Source of the DNA: an uncultured Alphaproteobacteria bacterium
GTDB taxonomy: Bacteria; Pseudomonadota; Alphaproteobacteria; Caulobacterales; Caulobacteraceae
DNA: 64,000 bases
Assembly: GCA_937920085.1 (NCBI GenBank)
Contig: CALETE010000094.1
Span: 62,001-126,000 of the forward strand
Reading direction: 5' to 3'
The translations under genes were made by a program, and so were the position numbers. Each line of letters opens with the position of its first letter. The stretch's first letter is position 1. Positions 27,384 through 36,268 of the stretch are shown in pieces. The notes under the pieces were generated by a model, which saw nothing but the letters and a program-made list of their open reading frames with translations, was not told where the DNA came from and ran no database searches.

Positions 27384-28445
27384 ATGAAGCTTCATGCCCT
27401 TGCCTTTGCTATGTCTGCCCTATCGGCTGCAACGGCCATGGCACAGGGTGTCGGCGATCGATACGGTTATTCCCGGACCGACTATGACTCTCAGCCGGGT
27501 CATTACGCCTATGGCCGGGCCCTAACCTGGTCCAATAAGACCAACTTTAACGCACCACCGCCGCCATACGACGCTGGCGATCCAAGACGTGGCGACCAGA
27601 GTCGGGGTCGTGACGGCTGGACCCAGAATTCTCAGCCCTCAACCCAGGCTCCACTGGCCCAAGCGCAACCGACCCGCAATTTCGCGTCACAATACGCACC
27701 TGCCTATGGTCAGCCTCTACCGCCACCCCCGACCTGGAGGCCGCCTGCTCAAGGCAATAATCGCGAGCCATTGCGCCCGCGGGTTTATTCGCAGTCTCGG
27801 AGCGACCAGGGCCAATCAACGGCCCGCAGCTATGATCCAGCCCCCCCCAGGCCCAGGATCTATGGACAAATCAATGGGGACTTCTACGGCCGCCCTCTAA
27901 CGCCACAGGCTCAGGCCGCTCAGATGCAGCAAGCCGCGAGAGTCTATGGCTCAGCCAGCAACCCCGCGCCCAATGCAGAGCAAGGTGTGAACGGCCCAAC
28001 CCAGAGTCCGCAACCTTCGGAAGCCCCGATACAGGGCGTAAGGTCATATGATCCAACCCCGGCGCAGGCCAAAACCTACGGCCAGCCTGGGCAGACCCTA
28101 TCTGAGCAGGTGCCTTCACGACTACAGACGTCGCAGGTCCAGTCTAACCCTGCCCCCCAGGCTGAGCCGATCCGCTCGGCCCCAAGGCAAGGCTCACAGG
28201 TCGCAGACCCACGGGGCGCTGCCAGCTCACCCCCCGCCCCCGTGAGGATGGCGCAAACCGAACCGCTTGGTCGCGGTCAGGTCCACCTCTATTCCCTGCA
28301 CCGGGAGTATGGCTTGAAGCCTGACGCCATTCCCGCCCCCAATCCTAATCAGGGCTTGGTGTTAATCGGTCCCAGTGAGGCTCCCGCCGCCTCCAGCAGA
28401 CCAATCAATCAAGACGACGAAACGGCCAAAGAGAAGGCCTTCTAA
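27384..28445 (+). CDS. Proline/glutamine-rich exported protein with repeats
   Basis: I do not recognise this 353-residue protein. It has a signal peptide (MKLHALAFAMSALSAATAMAQ) and a low-complexity body rich in Pro, Gln, Ser, Tyr and Arg. A motif RSYDPxP...YGQ occurs near residues 148-162 and again at 220-234; other tyrosine-glycine units (RVYGS, DFYGRPL) are scattered between. The C-terminus (about 300-335) is less repetitive, with QVHLYSLHREYGLKPDAIP. It is probably a periplasmic or surface structural protein. The DUF2336 gene starts 4 bases after its stop. Confidence 0.7.
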   Translation: MKLHALAFAMSALSAATAMAQGVGDRYGYSRTDYDSQPGHYAYGRALTWSNKTNFNAPPPPYDAGDPRRGDQSRGRDGWTQNSQPSTQAPLAQAQPTRNFASQYAPAYGQPLPPPPTWRPPAQGNNREPLRPRVYSQSRSDQGQSTARSYDPAPPRPRIYGQINGDFYGRPLTPQAQAAQMQQAARVYGSASNPAPNAEQGVNGPTQSPQPSEAPIQGVRSYDPTPAQAKTYGQPGQTLSEQVPSRLQTSQVQSNPAPQAEPIRSAPRQGSQVADPRGAASSPPAPVRMAQTEPLGRGQVHLYSLHREYGLKPDAIPAPNPNQGLVLIGPSEAPAASSRPINQDDETAKEKAF

Positions 28446-28449
28446 ACCC

Positions 28450-29550
28450 ATGGAACCGACCAGCAAGCTTCACAACCTGATCGCACTGGCACAGGAGCCC
28501 TCAAGCGAACGTCGGCGCGAACTCATGCGGGGCGTCACCGATCTCTTCTTCAGCAACGACGAGCATGCTGGACCAGAGGCCATGCCCCTTTTCGACGATA
28601 TCCTCAGCCAGCTAGCCAGCGAGATGGAAGTGACTGTCCGCGCGGAACTGGCCGAGCAGATGTCAGTTGTCCAGGCGCCTCCGCTTCGCTTGATCCGCAA
28701 GCTCGCCGCCGATGAGTCCTTGGAGGTTGCCCATTCCATCCTGCAGAACTCCCCCGCCCTGACGGAAAGCGATCTGCTGGGTGTCGCGAAGCTCGCGGGG
28801 CAAGGACATCTTCAAGCCATCTCAAGGCGGGCTGAGGTGTCGCAATCGTTGTCAGATGTCATCGTCTCGCGGGGGGATGACACGACCCTGGGTGCCCTGG
28901 TTTCCAACCCCGGTGCGCAAATGTCCCGGCAAGCCCATGAGATCGTAGTCGATCGCGCCATCGCCAATCCGGATCTTCACGAGGCTGTGGTCAACCGCAA
29001 GACCCTGCCCCCCGATCTGCTGAACGACATGTATTTCATGGTCGAAGGCAATCTTCGGGCAAAGATCATGGAAAGGAACTCCGCCCTGGACCCGGCGGCC
29101 TTGGACGCTGCCCTGGCCAGAGGACGCGAGAAAATGGCCACCCGCGACGGGGCCTTACCCCCAGATTATGCCAGCGCCGAAAAGATCATAAAGGCAATGC
29201 TGGCCCGAGGCCCTATCAGTCCCTCAACCCTGGCAAGTTTTCTGCGCGGCCGTGAAACGACCAAGTTTTTGCTGGCCTTGGCAGGCTCTGCCAACATCGA
29301 TTTTGGCACAGCCCGAAGGATCCTGGAAAAGCGCGAACTGGATGCCCTGTCGATTGTCTGCAAGGCGTCTGGGTTCGACAGGTCCCTGTTCCTGACCTTT
29401 GCAATCCTGATCCTGGACAAGGAAGAAAATGCCATGGGCAAGTCGCGCGCCTATGGCGCGCTCTATGATGCCTTGCCCAAGGAAACCGCTGAGCGGACCC
29501 TGCGCTTCTGGCGTATGCGCCGGCAAAGCGGCGATGGTCTCGCCGCTTAA
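28450..29550 (+). CDS. DUF2336 family protein (paralog of 40529-41758)
   Basis: From ATG 28450 the product is 366 residues: soluble, alpha-helical, with the HEAT-like repeat pattern of DUF2336 (for example VRAELAEQMSVVQAPPLRLI and VAHSILQNSPALTESDLL). The C-terminal segment ALSIVCKASGFDRS is matched by AILCKSTGLPK in the second DUF2336 gene of this window, and both end in a similar TLRFW/VLKYW element. DUF2336 proteins are common in Caulobacterales and Rhizobiales and have no established biochemical role that I know of. Its stop overlaps the convergent TPR-like gene by 4 bases. Confidence 0.82.
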   Translation: MEPTSKLHNLIALAQEPSSERRRELMRGVTDLFFSNDEHAGPEAMPLFDDILSQLASEMEVTVRAELAEQMSVVQAPPLRLIRKLAADESLEVAHSILQNSPALTESDLLGVAKLAGQGHLQAISRRAEVSQSLSDVIVSRGDDTTLGALVSNPGAQMSRQAHEIVVDRAIANPDLHEAVVNRKTLPPDLLNDMYFMVEGNLRAKIMERNSALDPAALDAALARGREKMATRDGALPPDYASAEKIIKAMLARGPISPSTLASFLRGRETTKFLLALAGSANIDFGTARRILEKRELDALSIVCKASGFDRSLFLTFAILILDKEENAMGKSRAYGALYDALPKETAERTLRFWRMRRQSGDGLAA

Positions 29551-30935
29551 GGACGCGGCGGAACAGCTCTGGCGCGTCCAGGCTCCGAAAGGCGGTTGAG
29601 AGCGTCGGAGGCGACGACACTCAATGACCGCAAGCCCTGTTCTGAAAACACATCCAAGGCCGCTGAAAGCGCCGTGACGGCCCCAGCCCGTTCGCCCTTG
29701 TCCACGCCGGTAATGTCCATACGGGCTTCATAGAGCCGCGCAAGATTGACCTGGAGAAGCGCCCAAGCCGTGGGATTGCGACCCGCGGCAAAGCCTGCCA
29801 GCTCCATCCGGAAGGCCGTCTCAGCAGCATCGAGCACCGTGAGATCCCCTGAGAGCTCTGCCGAACGCGACAGGCAAATGGCGCGATTGGATGTCACAAA
29901 GGCACTCAGCGCCAAGGCCGGAACTGTCTTTAGAACCAGGCTGGCCCGGTCATAGCTCGTCACGGCCTGCTCAAAGGAGTGTTCATTGGAGGTGGCTTCA
30001 CCCAAGGCCTGGAGGGCCTGAGCCAAGGCTGTTTGCATCCGTGCCCAGTCCAGAGGGCTTTGGTCGCGGGAAAAGTCTTTGAGCAAGCCTGATAGGAGAC
30101 TGATGCCTTCCAACAGGCTTTCTGCCTTCCCTGTCATCTCGCCCAAGAGGGCCAAGGCCTGGCCCTTTAGCGAGGTTATCCTGCCGAAGGTGACGGGCTC
30201 ATAGTCAGCCTGCAGCACATCCAAAGCTGTATTGGTTTCCGTGAGCGCGTCTTGAAGCAAACTCCGGTCAGCGAAACACGCCCCCCAGCCAAGCAGCAGG
30301 TCAATTCTGATCATTCTGGCTTCAATCGCCAGCATACGGGCTGGTCGGGTGCGGCGCGCCATGCCGCTCAGGTCCGTGATCGGCTGGACAAATCTTGCGG
30401 CTGCAATGCGTGCAGCCTGAGCATCCTTCGGCGCGGGCCGGGTCATGGCGTCCACTGCCAAGATCCCAATGTCTGATAGGACGCGCCCAATGCCGCCCCG
30501 TGCGGCCTGGCCGGCCTCGCGGAAGGCGATCTCGGCTGCAGCGAAAAGCCCGTCATCGCCGTAGAGTTCAGCACCCAGCATGGCGCAATAGGCCTGCTCA
30601 CAGCGGGCGCGCGCCCAGCCGTCAGGACGGCGGCGGCGGTCAAAAAGCTCTGCAGCATTTTCTGCGGTGGCGGCGGCCTTGCGCAGGGCGACCGCGTCAC
30701 CGCTACGACGGGCAACCTCGCGCCAAGCGATTGCTGCCTCCAACTTACGCTGTGCGCGGTCCTTGGCATGAATACGTCCAGCGGCGACATCGCAGGCCCG
30801 CGCTTCATTGTGCAGCAGGCGCAGATCGAGCAGCTCCAGCAGGGTCTGATCACCCCCCGTCAGACCATCACGGGGCGCAATAAAGGTGTCACCCCCAAAG
30901 AAGCGCATCAGCTCGCGACCAAACTCAAACATCAT
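29547..30935 (-). CDS. TPR-like solenoid protein, 462 residues, preceded by a CtrA box
   Basis: This soluble protein is built of helix pairs resembling degenerate TPR units of about 40-45 residues, seen in segments such as WARMQTALAQALQALGEA and WALLQVNLARLYEARMD. There is no signal peptide. Two ATG codons at the start (MMFEFG) leave a one-residue uncertainty. I cannot assign a function; scaffold or partner-binding roles are typical of such folds. A perfect CtrA recognition motif lies about 90 bases upstream of the start, so cell-cycle-controlled expression is likely. Confidence 0.75.
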   Translation of the reverse strand: MMFEFGRELMRFFGGDTFIAPRDGLTGGDQTLLELLDLRLLHNEARACDVAAGRIHAKDRAQRKLEAAIAWREVARRSGDAVALRKAAATAENAAELFDRRRRPDGWARARCEQAYCAMLGAELYGDDGLFAAAEIAFREAGQAARGGIGRVLSDIGILAVDAMTRPAPKDAQAARIAAARFVQPITDLSGMARRTRPARMLAIEARMIRIDLLLGWGACFADRSLLQDALTETNTALDVLQADYEPVTFGRITSLKGQALALLGEMTGKAESLLEGISLLSGLLKDFSRDQSPLDWARMQTALAQALQALGEATSNEHSFEQAVTSYDRASLVLKTVPALALSAFVTSNRAICLSRSAELSGDLTVLDAAETAFRMELAGFAAGRNPTAWALLQVNLARLYEARMDITGVDKGERAGAVTALSAALDVFSEQGLRSLSVVASDALNRLSEPGRARAVPPRP

Positions 30936-31023
30936 AATCCACTCCGATGACCCGGCCGGCGTCTCATCTCGGGACGCCGACGAAGGGTTCAGACTGGACT
31001 TAGCAAAGCCCCTGCCGAAGAAC

Positions 31024-31038
31024 TTAACAAGTGGTTAA
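31024..31038. promoter_or_regulatory. CtrA box (TTAA-N7-TTAA)
   Basis: TTAACAAGTGGTTAA at 31024-31038, followed by C, is an exact match to the CtrA consensus TTAA-N7-TTAA(C). It lies in the 141-base gap between the TPR-like gene (minus, start 30935) and the 3' end of the rsuA-like gene. The only promoter expected in this gap is that of the TPR-like gene, so it is the probable target. Confidence 0.7.
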
Positions 31039-31076
31039 CTGCTTGATTATGGTTAACGAATTACGAATTTCTCCGT

Positions 31077-31811
31077 TTAGGCGAAAATCGCGTCCTGAGC
31101 GGCAAGGCCAAGAATGCGCCATGCGCCAGGTTCCAGATCGGCTGGCAGAACCAATCCTCCGATCTGATCGCGGTGCAGGGCGATCACATGATTACCCGCT
31201 GCGGCGAACATGCGGCGCACCTGGTGATAGCGACCTTCGGTGATGATCAGGTCTGCGGATCGTTCGCCGGTCGGAATCAGCTGGGCAGGTTCCAGGGCAT
31301 CGGTTTCCCCTTCCAGCATGAGGGTACCAGACGCGAATAGGGCGGCCTCATCGCCGGTAAGCGGACGATCTAATTGGGCCCTGTAGCGTTTGATCACGTG
31401 ATTTCGTGGCGAGATGACCCGATGGAGAAACGCGCCATCGTCGGTGATCAGCAACAAGCCCGACGTGTCTTTGTCCAGTCGACCCACCGTCGAAAGGCCT
31501 GGCATGCGCGCCCGCCAGCGGTTGGGAAGCAGTTCATAGACACTCCGCCCGGCTTCCTTATGTGAACAGACTACGCCCAGGGGCTTGTTCATGATCAAGG
31601 TCAGGGGTGACGGGGGATCGACCGCCGCGCCATGAATCGTCATCTGAGATGGCAGATCCGCCGTCACCGGCACCTTTGATCCGGGATCGGTTAAGGCCTT
31701 TCCGTCGAACACGATCTTGCCGGCACGCACCAGGGCCGCCACTTCTCGGCGCGAGCCATAGCCAAGATTAGCCAACAGCCGGTCCAGCCGGGCCATGGGC
31801 GGTCGGCTCAT
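31077..31811 (-). CDS. rsuA: Ribosomal RNA small subunit pseudouridine synthase, RsuA-type
   Basis: The 244-residue protein has an S4-like RNA-binding N-terminus (MARLDRLLANLGYGSRREV) and a pseudouridine synthase domain with catalytic-site GRLDKDTSGLLLITDDG and a KRYRA segment. Length fits RsuA (16S U516), although RluE/F-type relatives share the motif. Its start overlaps the stop of the rsmC-like gene by 4 bases, coupling two 16S rRNA modification enzymes. A start at codon 6 (MARLD) is also possible. Confidence 0.85.
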   Translation of the reverse strand: MSRPPMARLDRLLANLGYGSRREVAALVRAGKIVFDGKALTDPGSKVPVTADLPSQMTIHGAAVDPPSPLTLIMNKPLGVVCSHKEAGRSVYELLPNRWRARMPGLSTVGRLDKDTSGLLLITDDGAFLHRVISPRNHVIKRYRAQLDRPLTGDEAALFASGTLMLEGETDALEPAQLIPTGERSADLIITEGRYHQVRRMFAAAGNHVIALHRDQIGGLVLPADLEPGAWRILGLAAQDAIFA

Positions 31812-32716
31812 GTCTGAGCCTCATAGATCTTATAGCCACCCTCTTCGGCCCGCAGGTCCACCCGTCGGAAATGGTCTTTCAGGACGGCCTCATAGGGCAG
31901 ATGGCGGTTTGCTGTGAGCCAACAGACCCCACCCTTGCGCAGCAAGCCCGCAGCTGTGCGAATAAAAGCCTGACCCAGGGCCCGATCCTCATGTCCCCCG
32001 TCATGAAACGGCGGGTTCATGACGACAAAGTCTAAACCAGTAATCTGATCCTCCAGCTGCCGGACATCAGCCCAGACCACCCGGACCCGGGGATCATCTA
32101 GATTGTGTTCAGCAGCCAGGACCGCCCTGCGATCCAGTTCGACCAGGACAAGGTCCGATACACCCTCGCCCGTCAGCACCTTTAAGGCCAAGAGGCCAAT
32201 GCCCGCGCCGAGATCTGCGCCGCGGCCCTTCAAGTCCGGGAGGGTCCGCAATAAGAGCTCGGTTCCCCGATCCAGACGGTCCCAGCTGAAGACCCCAGGC
32301 TGTGTCCATAAGCCTGTATCATCCAGCCGCCTTGGCGCACCCGCAGCTAAGGCGGCGTCCAGCCTTTGCAGGGAGGTCGGCCGCTCAACCTGGCAGAAGC
32401 GATGGTGACGTCGCGCGTCTTCAAAAACCTCGCAGCCAAAGCTCTCCAGGGCCTTACGCAACCGCGACCCGCCCTTGTCCTTTGGGGCAAAGACCGTGAG
32501 CTCCCCACCGTCCTTAACGGCGCGCAGGGCCTGGGCGACGACATAGTCCCGCTCAAGGGTGCCAGGGGGTGCCAAGATAAAGGCGGCATCGGCGGTTCCG
32601 GGTTCAAGAACGGCAAGGTCGGTCGACCCGGGGACCAAGGGCGAGACCTGCAGGGCCCCAACCGGAATTTCAATCAATCCTGGGGCAGGACGACCATAGA
32701 GGAGGGTAAGTCCCAC
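31808..32716 (-). CDS. rsmC: 16S rRNA guanine-N2 methyltransferase, RsmC-like
   Basis: The 302-residue protein is a class I SAM-dependent methyltransferase with the RsmC/RlmG duplicated layout: a degenerate N-terminal half and a catalytic C-terminal half. The latter has GRGADLGAGIGLLAL (SAM site) and the MNPPFHDGG motif of N2-guanine methyltransferases. RsmC methylates G1207 of 16S rRNA; RlmG targets 23S rRNA, and motif inspection alone does not decide. It overlaps rsuA and follows prfC by 5 bases. Confidence 0.8.
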   Translation of the reverse strand: MGLTLLYGRPAPGLIEIPVGALQVSPLVPGSTDLAVLEPGTADAAFILAPPGTLERDYVVAQALRAVKDGGELTVFAPKDKGGSRLRKALESFGCEVFEDARRHHRFCQVERPTSLQRLDAALAAGAPRRLDDTGLWTQPGVFSWDRLDRGTELLLRTLPDLKGRGADLGAGIGLLALKVLTGEGVSDLVLVELDRRAVLAAEHNLDDPRVRVVWADVRQLEDQITGLDFVVMNPPFHDGGHEDRALGQAFIRTAAGLLRKGGVCWLTANRHLPYEAVLKDHFRRVDLRAEEGGYKIYEAQT

Positions 32717-32721
32717 CCGTC

Positions 32722-34323
32722 CTAACCCCGTTCCCGGGTGCGCTGGAAGCCAAGGTCTGGATAGCGTTCCGCGACATAGCCAAGTTCCCAGGCTGACTTG
32801 GAGAGAAAGACGGGTTGATCGTCGATGTCCGTGGCCATGGCAGTCTTGTGCTTGTCGATGAAGTCTTTGGTGTCAGCATCCTTGCCAGTCAGCCAGCGGG
32901 CTTCCGCAAAGGGACTGGGCTCAAACAGCACTTCCAACTGATATTCATTGGCCAAGCGATCTGCCATGACTTCGAACTGCAGTTGCCCCACCGCCCCGAC
33001 GATAAAGTCTGCGCCGAACTGGGGGCGGAAAAGCTGAGTCACGCCTTCCTCCGCCAGACCTTCCAGCGCCTTCTTAAGGTGCTTGGCCTTAAGCGGATCC
33101 TTGACCCGCACACGCTGCAGGATTTCCGGGGCGAAGTTGGGCAGGCCGGCAAACCGTAGAAGTCCGGTTTCGGAAAGACTGTCGCCGACCCGCAAGACGC
33201 CATGATTGGGAATACCAATGACATCGCCAGCAAAGGCTTCCTCAGCGAGCTCACGATCGGAGGCGAAGAACATGATCGGCGCATTGACCGACAGTTGGCG
33301 TCCCGTGTTCTGAACCTTCAGCTTCATACCCCGTTGGAACCGCCCCGAACACAGGCGCAGGAAGGCGATCCTGTCCCGGTGGTTGGGGTCCATATTGGCC
33401 TGAACCTTAAAGACAAAGCCGGTGACCTCCGGATCCCCCGGAACCACATGGGTCTCTGCCGCCGATCGTGTCGCCGCTACAGCCTTGGGCGCGGGGGCAT
33501 AGGTGCCCAGTCCGGCAAGGAGCTGATCTATGCCGAAATGGCGCAGGGCAGACCCGAAGAAGACGGGGGTCATGTGGCCTTCAAGAAAGGCCTGGGGGTC
33601 GAAGGGCTTTGACGCCTCCTGGACCAGCATGGATCCGTCTTCGAGTTCGGACCGTTCATCTGGGTCCAGATAGCTCGAAACGGCATTGCCGCCGAAGGCT
33701 ATGGGCTTGGGATGTCCCTCATCCTTGTTGTCTGCAGTGCGCTTGGCAAAGGGCAGGAACTGCTGGGTTCGCAGGTCCAGCATGCCCTTGAACCGGCCGC
33801 CTGATCCAGCTGGCCAGAATAGGGGTGCCGGATCCAGAGCCAGCTTGGACGAGATTTCATCCAGCAATTCTATGGGGTCTTGGGCTTCCCGATCCATCTT
33901 GTTGATGAAGGTAACGATGGGAATATCGCGCAGGCGGCAAACTTCGAAGAGCTTGAGGGTCTGAGGTTCGATCCCTTTGGCGGCGTCCAGGACCATGACT
34001 GCAGCGTCAGCAGCGGTTAGGGTTCTATAGGTGTCTTCCGAGAAGTCCTCGTGGCCTGGGGTATCCAACAGATTGAACATCAGGCCTTCGTGGTCGAACG
34101 TCATGACGCTGGCCGAGACAGAGATCCCACGCTCGCGCTCGATCTTCATCCAGTCTGAACGGGTACGACGGTTCTCGCCCCGGGCCCGCACCTGACCGGC
34201 GGCACGGATGGCTCCCCCCGCCAATAGCAGGTTCTCGGTCAGGGTAGTCTTACCGGCGTCCGGGTGCGAAATGATCGCGAAGGTGCGACGACGGGACGCT
34301 TCGACAGGTGGGGATTGGCTCAT
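32722..34323 (-). CDS. prfC: Peptide chain release factor 3
   Basis: From ATG 34323 the product is 533 residues, close to the 529 of the E. coli protein. It has the GTPase G1 motif SHPDAGKTT, switch region RGISVSASVM, G3 DTPGHEDF and G4 NKMD, followed by domains II and III with RF3-specific QFEVMADRL. RF3 recycles RF1/RF2 from ribosomes after termination. An upstream in-frame start would add 12 atypical residues. It heads the prfC-rsmC-rsuA operon on the minus strand. Confidence 0.96.
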   Translation of the reverse strand: MSQSPPVEASRRRTFAIISHPDAGKTTLTENLLLAGGAIRAAGQVRARGENRRTRSDWMKIERERGISVSASVMTFDHEGLMFNLLDTPGHEDFSEDTYRTLTAADAAVMVLDAAKGIEPQTLKLFEVCRLRDIPIVTFINKMDREAQDPIELLDEISSKLALDPAPLFWPAGSGGRFKGMLDLRTQQFLPFAKRTADNKDEGHPKPIAFGGNAVSSYLDPDERSELEDGSMLVQEASKPFDPQAFLEGHMTPVFFGSALRHFGIDQLLAGLGTYAPAPKAVAATRSAAETHVVPGDPEVTGFVFKVQANMDPNHRDRIAFLRLCSGRFQRGMKLKVQNTGRQLSVNAPIMFFASDRELAEEAFAGDVIGIPNHGVLRVGDSLSETGLLRFAGLPNFAPEILQRVRVKDPLKAKHLKKALEGLAEEGVTQLFRPQFGADFIVGAVGQLQFEVMADRLANEYQLEVLFEPSPFAEARWLTGKDADTKDFIDKHKTAMATDIDDQPVFLSKSAWELGYVAERYPDLGFQRTRERG

Positions 34324-34421
34324 GGACACGCAGGTAACCCGAGCCGGGCTGACAGGCAAACCGGCTTGAGCCTCAAAGGCACTCTAGGCTTTGGATAAGC
34401 GCACTTTTTTCCGGCCTGGCC

Positions 34422-34802
34422 CTAGGCAGCCAGTCGACCCCAGACAAATCGATCAACCCAGATGGAGTCCAACCCCTCGCCTTTTTGGCGGGCGACCAGA
34501 TTGGCCATGACCTCAAAGGCCACGTTACAGTAACGGAAACCAACCTCTTCGGGCCGACAACCCTTGTAGGATGGAACAAACCGAATGGCATTGATCCCAG
34601 CTGCCTTAATAAAAATCAGATAGGCGAGACGCTGAGCCCGCTGGGGGTGCGTGATCTGCAGGTTTGGGTTTTGAGAAAACAGTTCTCGACCCAATTGCAT
34701 CACATCATCAAAGCTCAGACCGCGAAAGCGGTGACCTTGCAGTTCTGGAACGTGCTCAGACGGTTCAATCTCGAGCACAGTGTTGTTCATCAGAAAATAC
34801 AT
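34422..34802 (-). CDS. Conserved-looking hypothetical protein, about 122-126 residues
   Basis: I do not recognise this small soluble protein. It has a hydrophilic N-terminus, then LSFDDVMQLGRELFSQNPNL and a compact C-terminal part with AIRFVPSYKGCRPEEVGFRYCNVAFEVM, including two Cys. Starts at 34802 (MYFLMNN) or 34790 (MNNTVLE) are both possible. It stands alone between prfC and the DUF1491 gene. Codon pattern and the lack of a competing frame support a real gene. Confidence 0.6.
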   Translation of the reverse strand: MYFLMNNTVLEIEPSEHVPELQGHRFRGLSFDDVMQLGRELFSQNPNLQITHPQRAQRLAYLIFIKAAGINAIRFVPSYKGCRPEEVGFRYCNVAFEVMANLVARQKGEGLDSIWVDRFVWGRLAA

Positions 34803-34898
34803 GATGGGATCAGACGGTTGCCAGTGGAGTTAGGTTTGAACCCTAGACCTCCAGACTTTCCATCCTCTTTTTGAATATAGGAAATATCGCTTTAACCT

Positions 34899-35231
34899 TC
34901 AGTCACGCTCCACGGGCTCGGTCAGGAAATGTCGGCCATCCCGGTCATCAATTTCGACAACCCATATGTCCGGGTCGACCCGCGCAGCCCTGGCGATATA
35001 GGCGTCCAGCTCTGTCTCCTGTTCTGACAAGGCCGGGCGCATCCAGACTTTTTCGCCGTCACCTCGGGTGGCCTCTGCATAGAGTCGCGCCGTGCCCTCG
35101 CTGCGGTTCAGCACTTTAATCAGGACACTCCCGGCCCTGGCATCGCCCTTCCTGACCACCACGGGAAAGGCACCGCCCAACTCGGCGCGTCGGATCAGGG
35201 CGGCCACCCAAATGTCGGACGAAAACATCAT
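34899..35231 (-). CDS. DUF1491 family protein
   Basis: From ATG 35231 the product is 110 residues and matches the DUF1491 family of alphaproteobacteria in length and pattern (SSDIWVAALIRRAE, GDAGSVLIKVLNR-like strand, DPDIWVVEIDDRDGRHFL). The longer in-frame extension upstream is not family-like and runs through the divergent gene. It is probably cytoplasmic and its function is unknown. It diverges from an exported protein gene with 90 bases between the starts. Confidence 0.75.
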   Translation of the reverse strand: MMFSSDIWVAALIRRAELGGAFPVVVRKGDARAGSVLIKVLNRSEGTARLYAEATRGDGEKVWMRPALSEQETELDAYIARAARVDPDIWVVEIDDRDGRHFLTEPVERD

Positions 35232-35321
35232 CTGATTTACAGGTCTCGATAACGGAACAGAAAGGCCGCCAACGTAATGTGGATGCCTGGAAACCCAAGC
35301 ATACAAGAAAAACCCCTGACC

Positions 35322-36242
35322 ATGACGAGTCCGCACAGAACAGTGCGTCGCCAAGCTGATCAATGGCTCGGACTGACCTTGTGCCTTAGCCTTCTTGCGG
35401 GGCCGAGCTGGGCCTCTGCCTCCAGCCTCGACCTCTTTTATGAACGCGCCATCATGTCTGCTGTTGATGCGCGATGTAACCTGTTTGATCCTGCGATCGG
35501 GTCGGCGCTCAATGTTGCCAAGTACCAAGCCAGAGGTGCAGCCCTGCGCGCTGGAACCGACGCCGCAACGCTCCTGCAGATCTCTCAACGGGCACAAACC
35601 AAAGCTTATTCTATCTCCTGCACGTCGCCCGATATTGCGACCGCCGCAGGGCGAGTCCGCGCAGCCTTTGAGGGCTATGCCAGAATGCAGAAAATGGACT
35701 ATCCCGGCGATATCGTTGGCTGGAAAGCCGACCGAGGGTCCAGCACCGTCGCCTTGCGATGGAGATTGACCCAGGACGTTACTCAGAATGGTGATCGCCT
35801 CCTGTTTGGCCTTGCTGGCAGGTCAGGGGCAAATGCCCTCCTGGCGCTTACGCACTTCAAAAACGGGCAAGCTCCATATTCTGCGAGATTGGTCATCCGC
35901 GATGGTCAACTCACCTTTGGCCCCTTCCTGGACGCCAGAGGCGCCCAGCCTCGGACCATCCCCTTAGACCGCCGCTTTGCCGCCAATGGTGCTCAGACCA
36001 GCTTTACGGCTGAAGCTCGCAGCTCGGCTGGGTCAGATCTGCTGCCCAAGGGCCTGACATCGGGGTGGGCCTTCCGTTTTCCCGCCGAAGCCGCCCGCCA
36101 AATGGCGGCTCTCGACCCCCGTGAATCTGTGGCGATTGACTTCATCTTCCCCGATGACTCGGTCCGTCGCCTCTATGTGGAGGTTGGTGATTTCGCTGCG
36201 GGGCGAGCCTTCCTTCAGTCTGCGAACAGGCCGGCAGATTAA
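35322..36242 (+). CDS. Exported protein of unknown function, 306 residues
   Basis: From ATG 35322 the product has a signal peptide (WLGLTLCLSLLAGPSWASA) and a two-part mature chain. An N-terminal helical part with LDLFYERAIMSAVDARCNLF and a matching second Cys (AYSISCTSP) could form a disulfide. A beta-rich C-terminal part contains ALRWRLTQDVTQNGDRLLFG. I cannot name the family. A GST-like gene follows 26 bases later on the same strand, so they may share a transcript. Confidence 0.7.
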   Translation: MTSPHRTVRRQADQWLGLTLCLSLLAGPSWASASSLDLFYERAIMSAVDARCNLFDPAIGSALNVAKYQARGAALRAGTDAATLLQISQRAQTKAYSISCTSPDIATAAGRVRAAFEGYARMQKMDYPGDIVGWKADRGSSTVALRWRLTQDVTQNGDRLLFGLAGRSGANALLALTHFKNGQAPYSARLVIRDGQLTFGPFLDARGAQPRTIPLDRRFAANGAQTSFTAEARSSAGSDLLPKGLTSGWAFRFPAEAARQMAALDPRESVAIDFIFPDDSVRRLYVEVGDFAAGRAFLQSANRPAD

Positions 36243-36268
36243 CTCTGCCCAGTGGATCGAGCGTCGCA

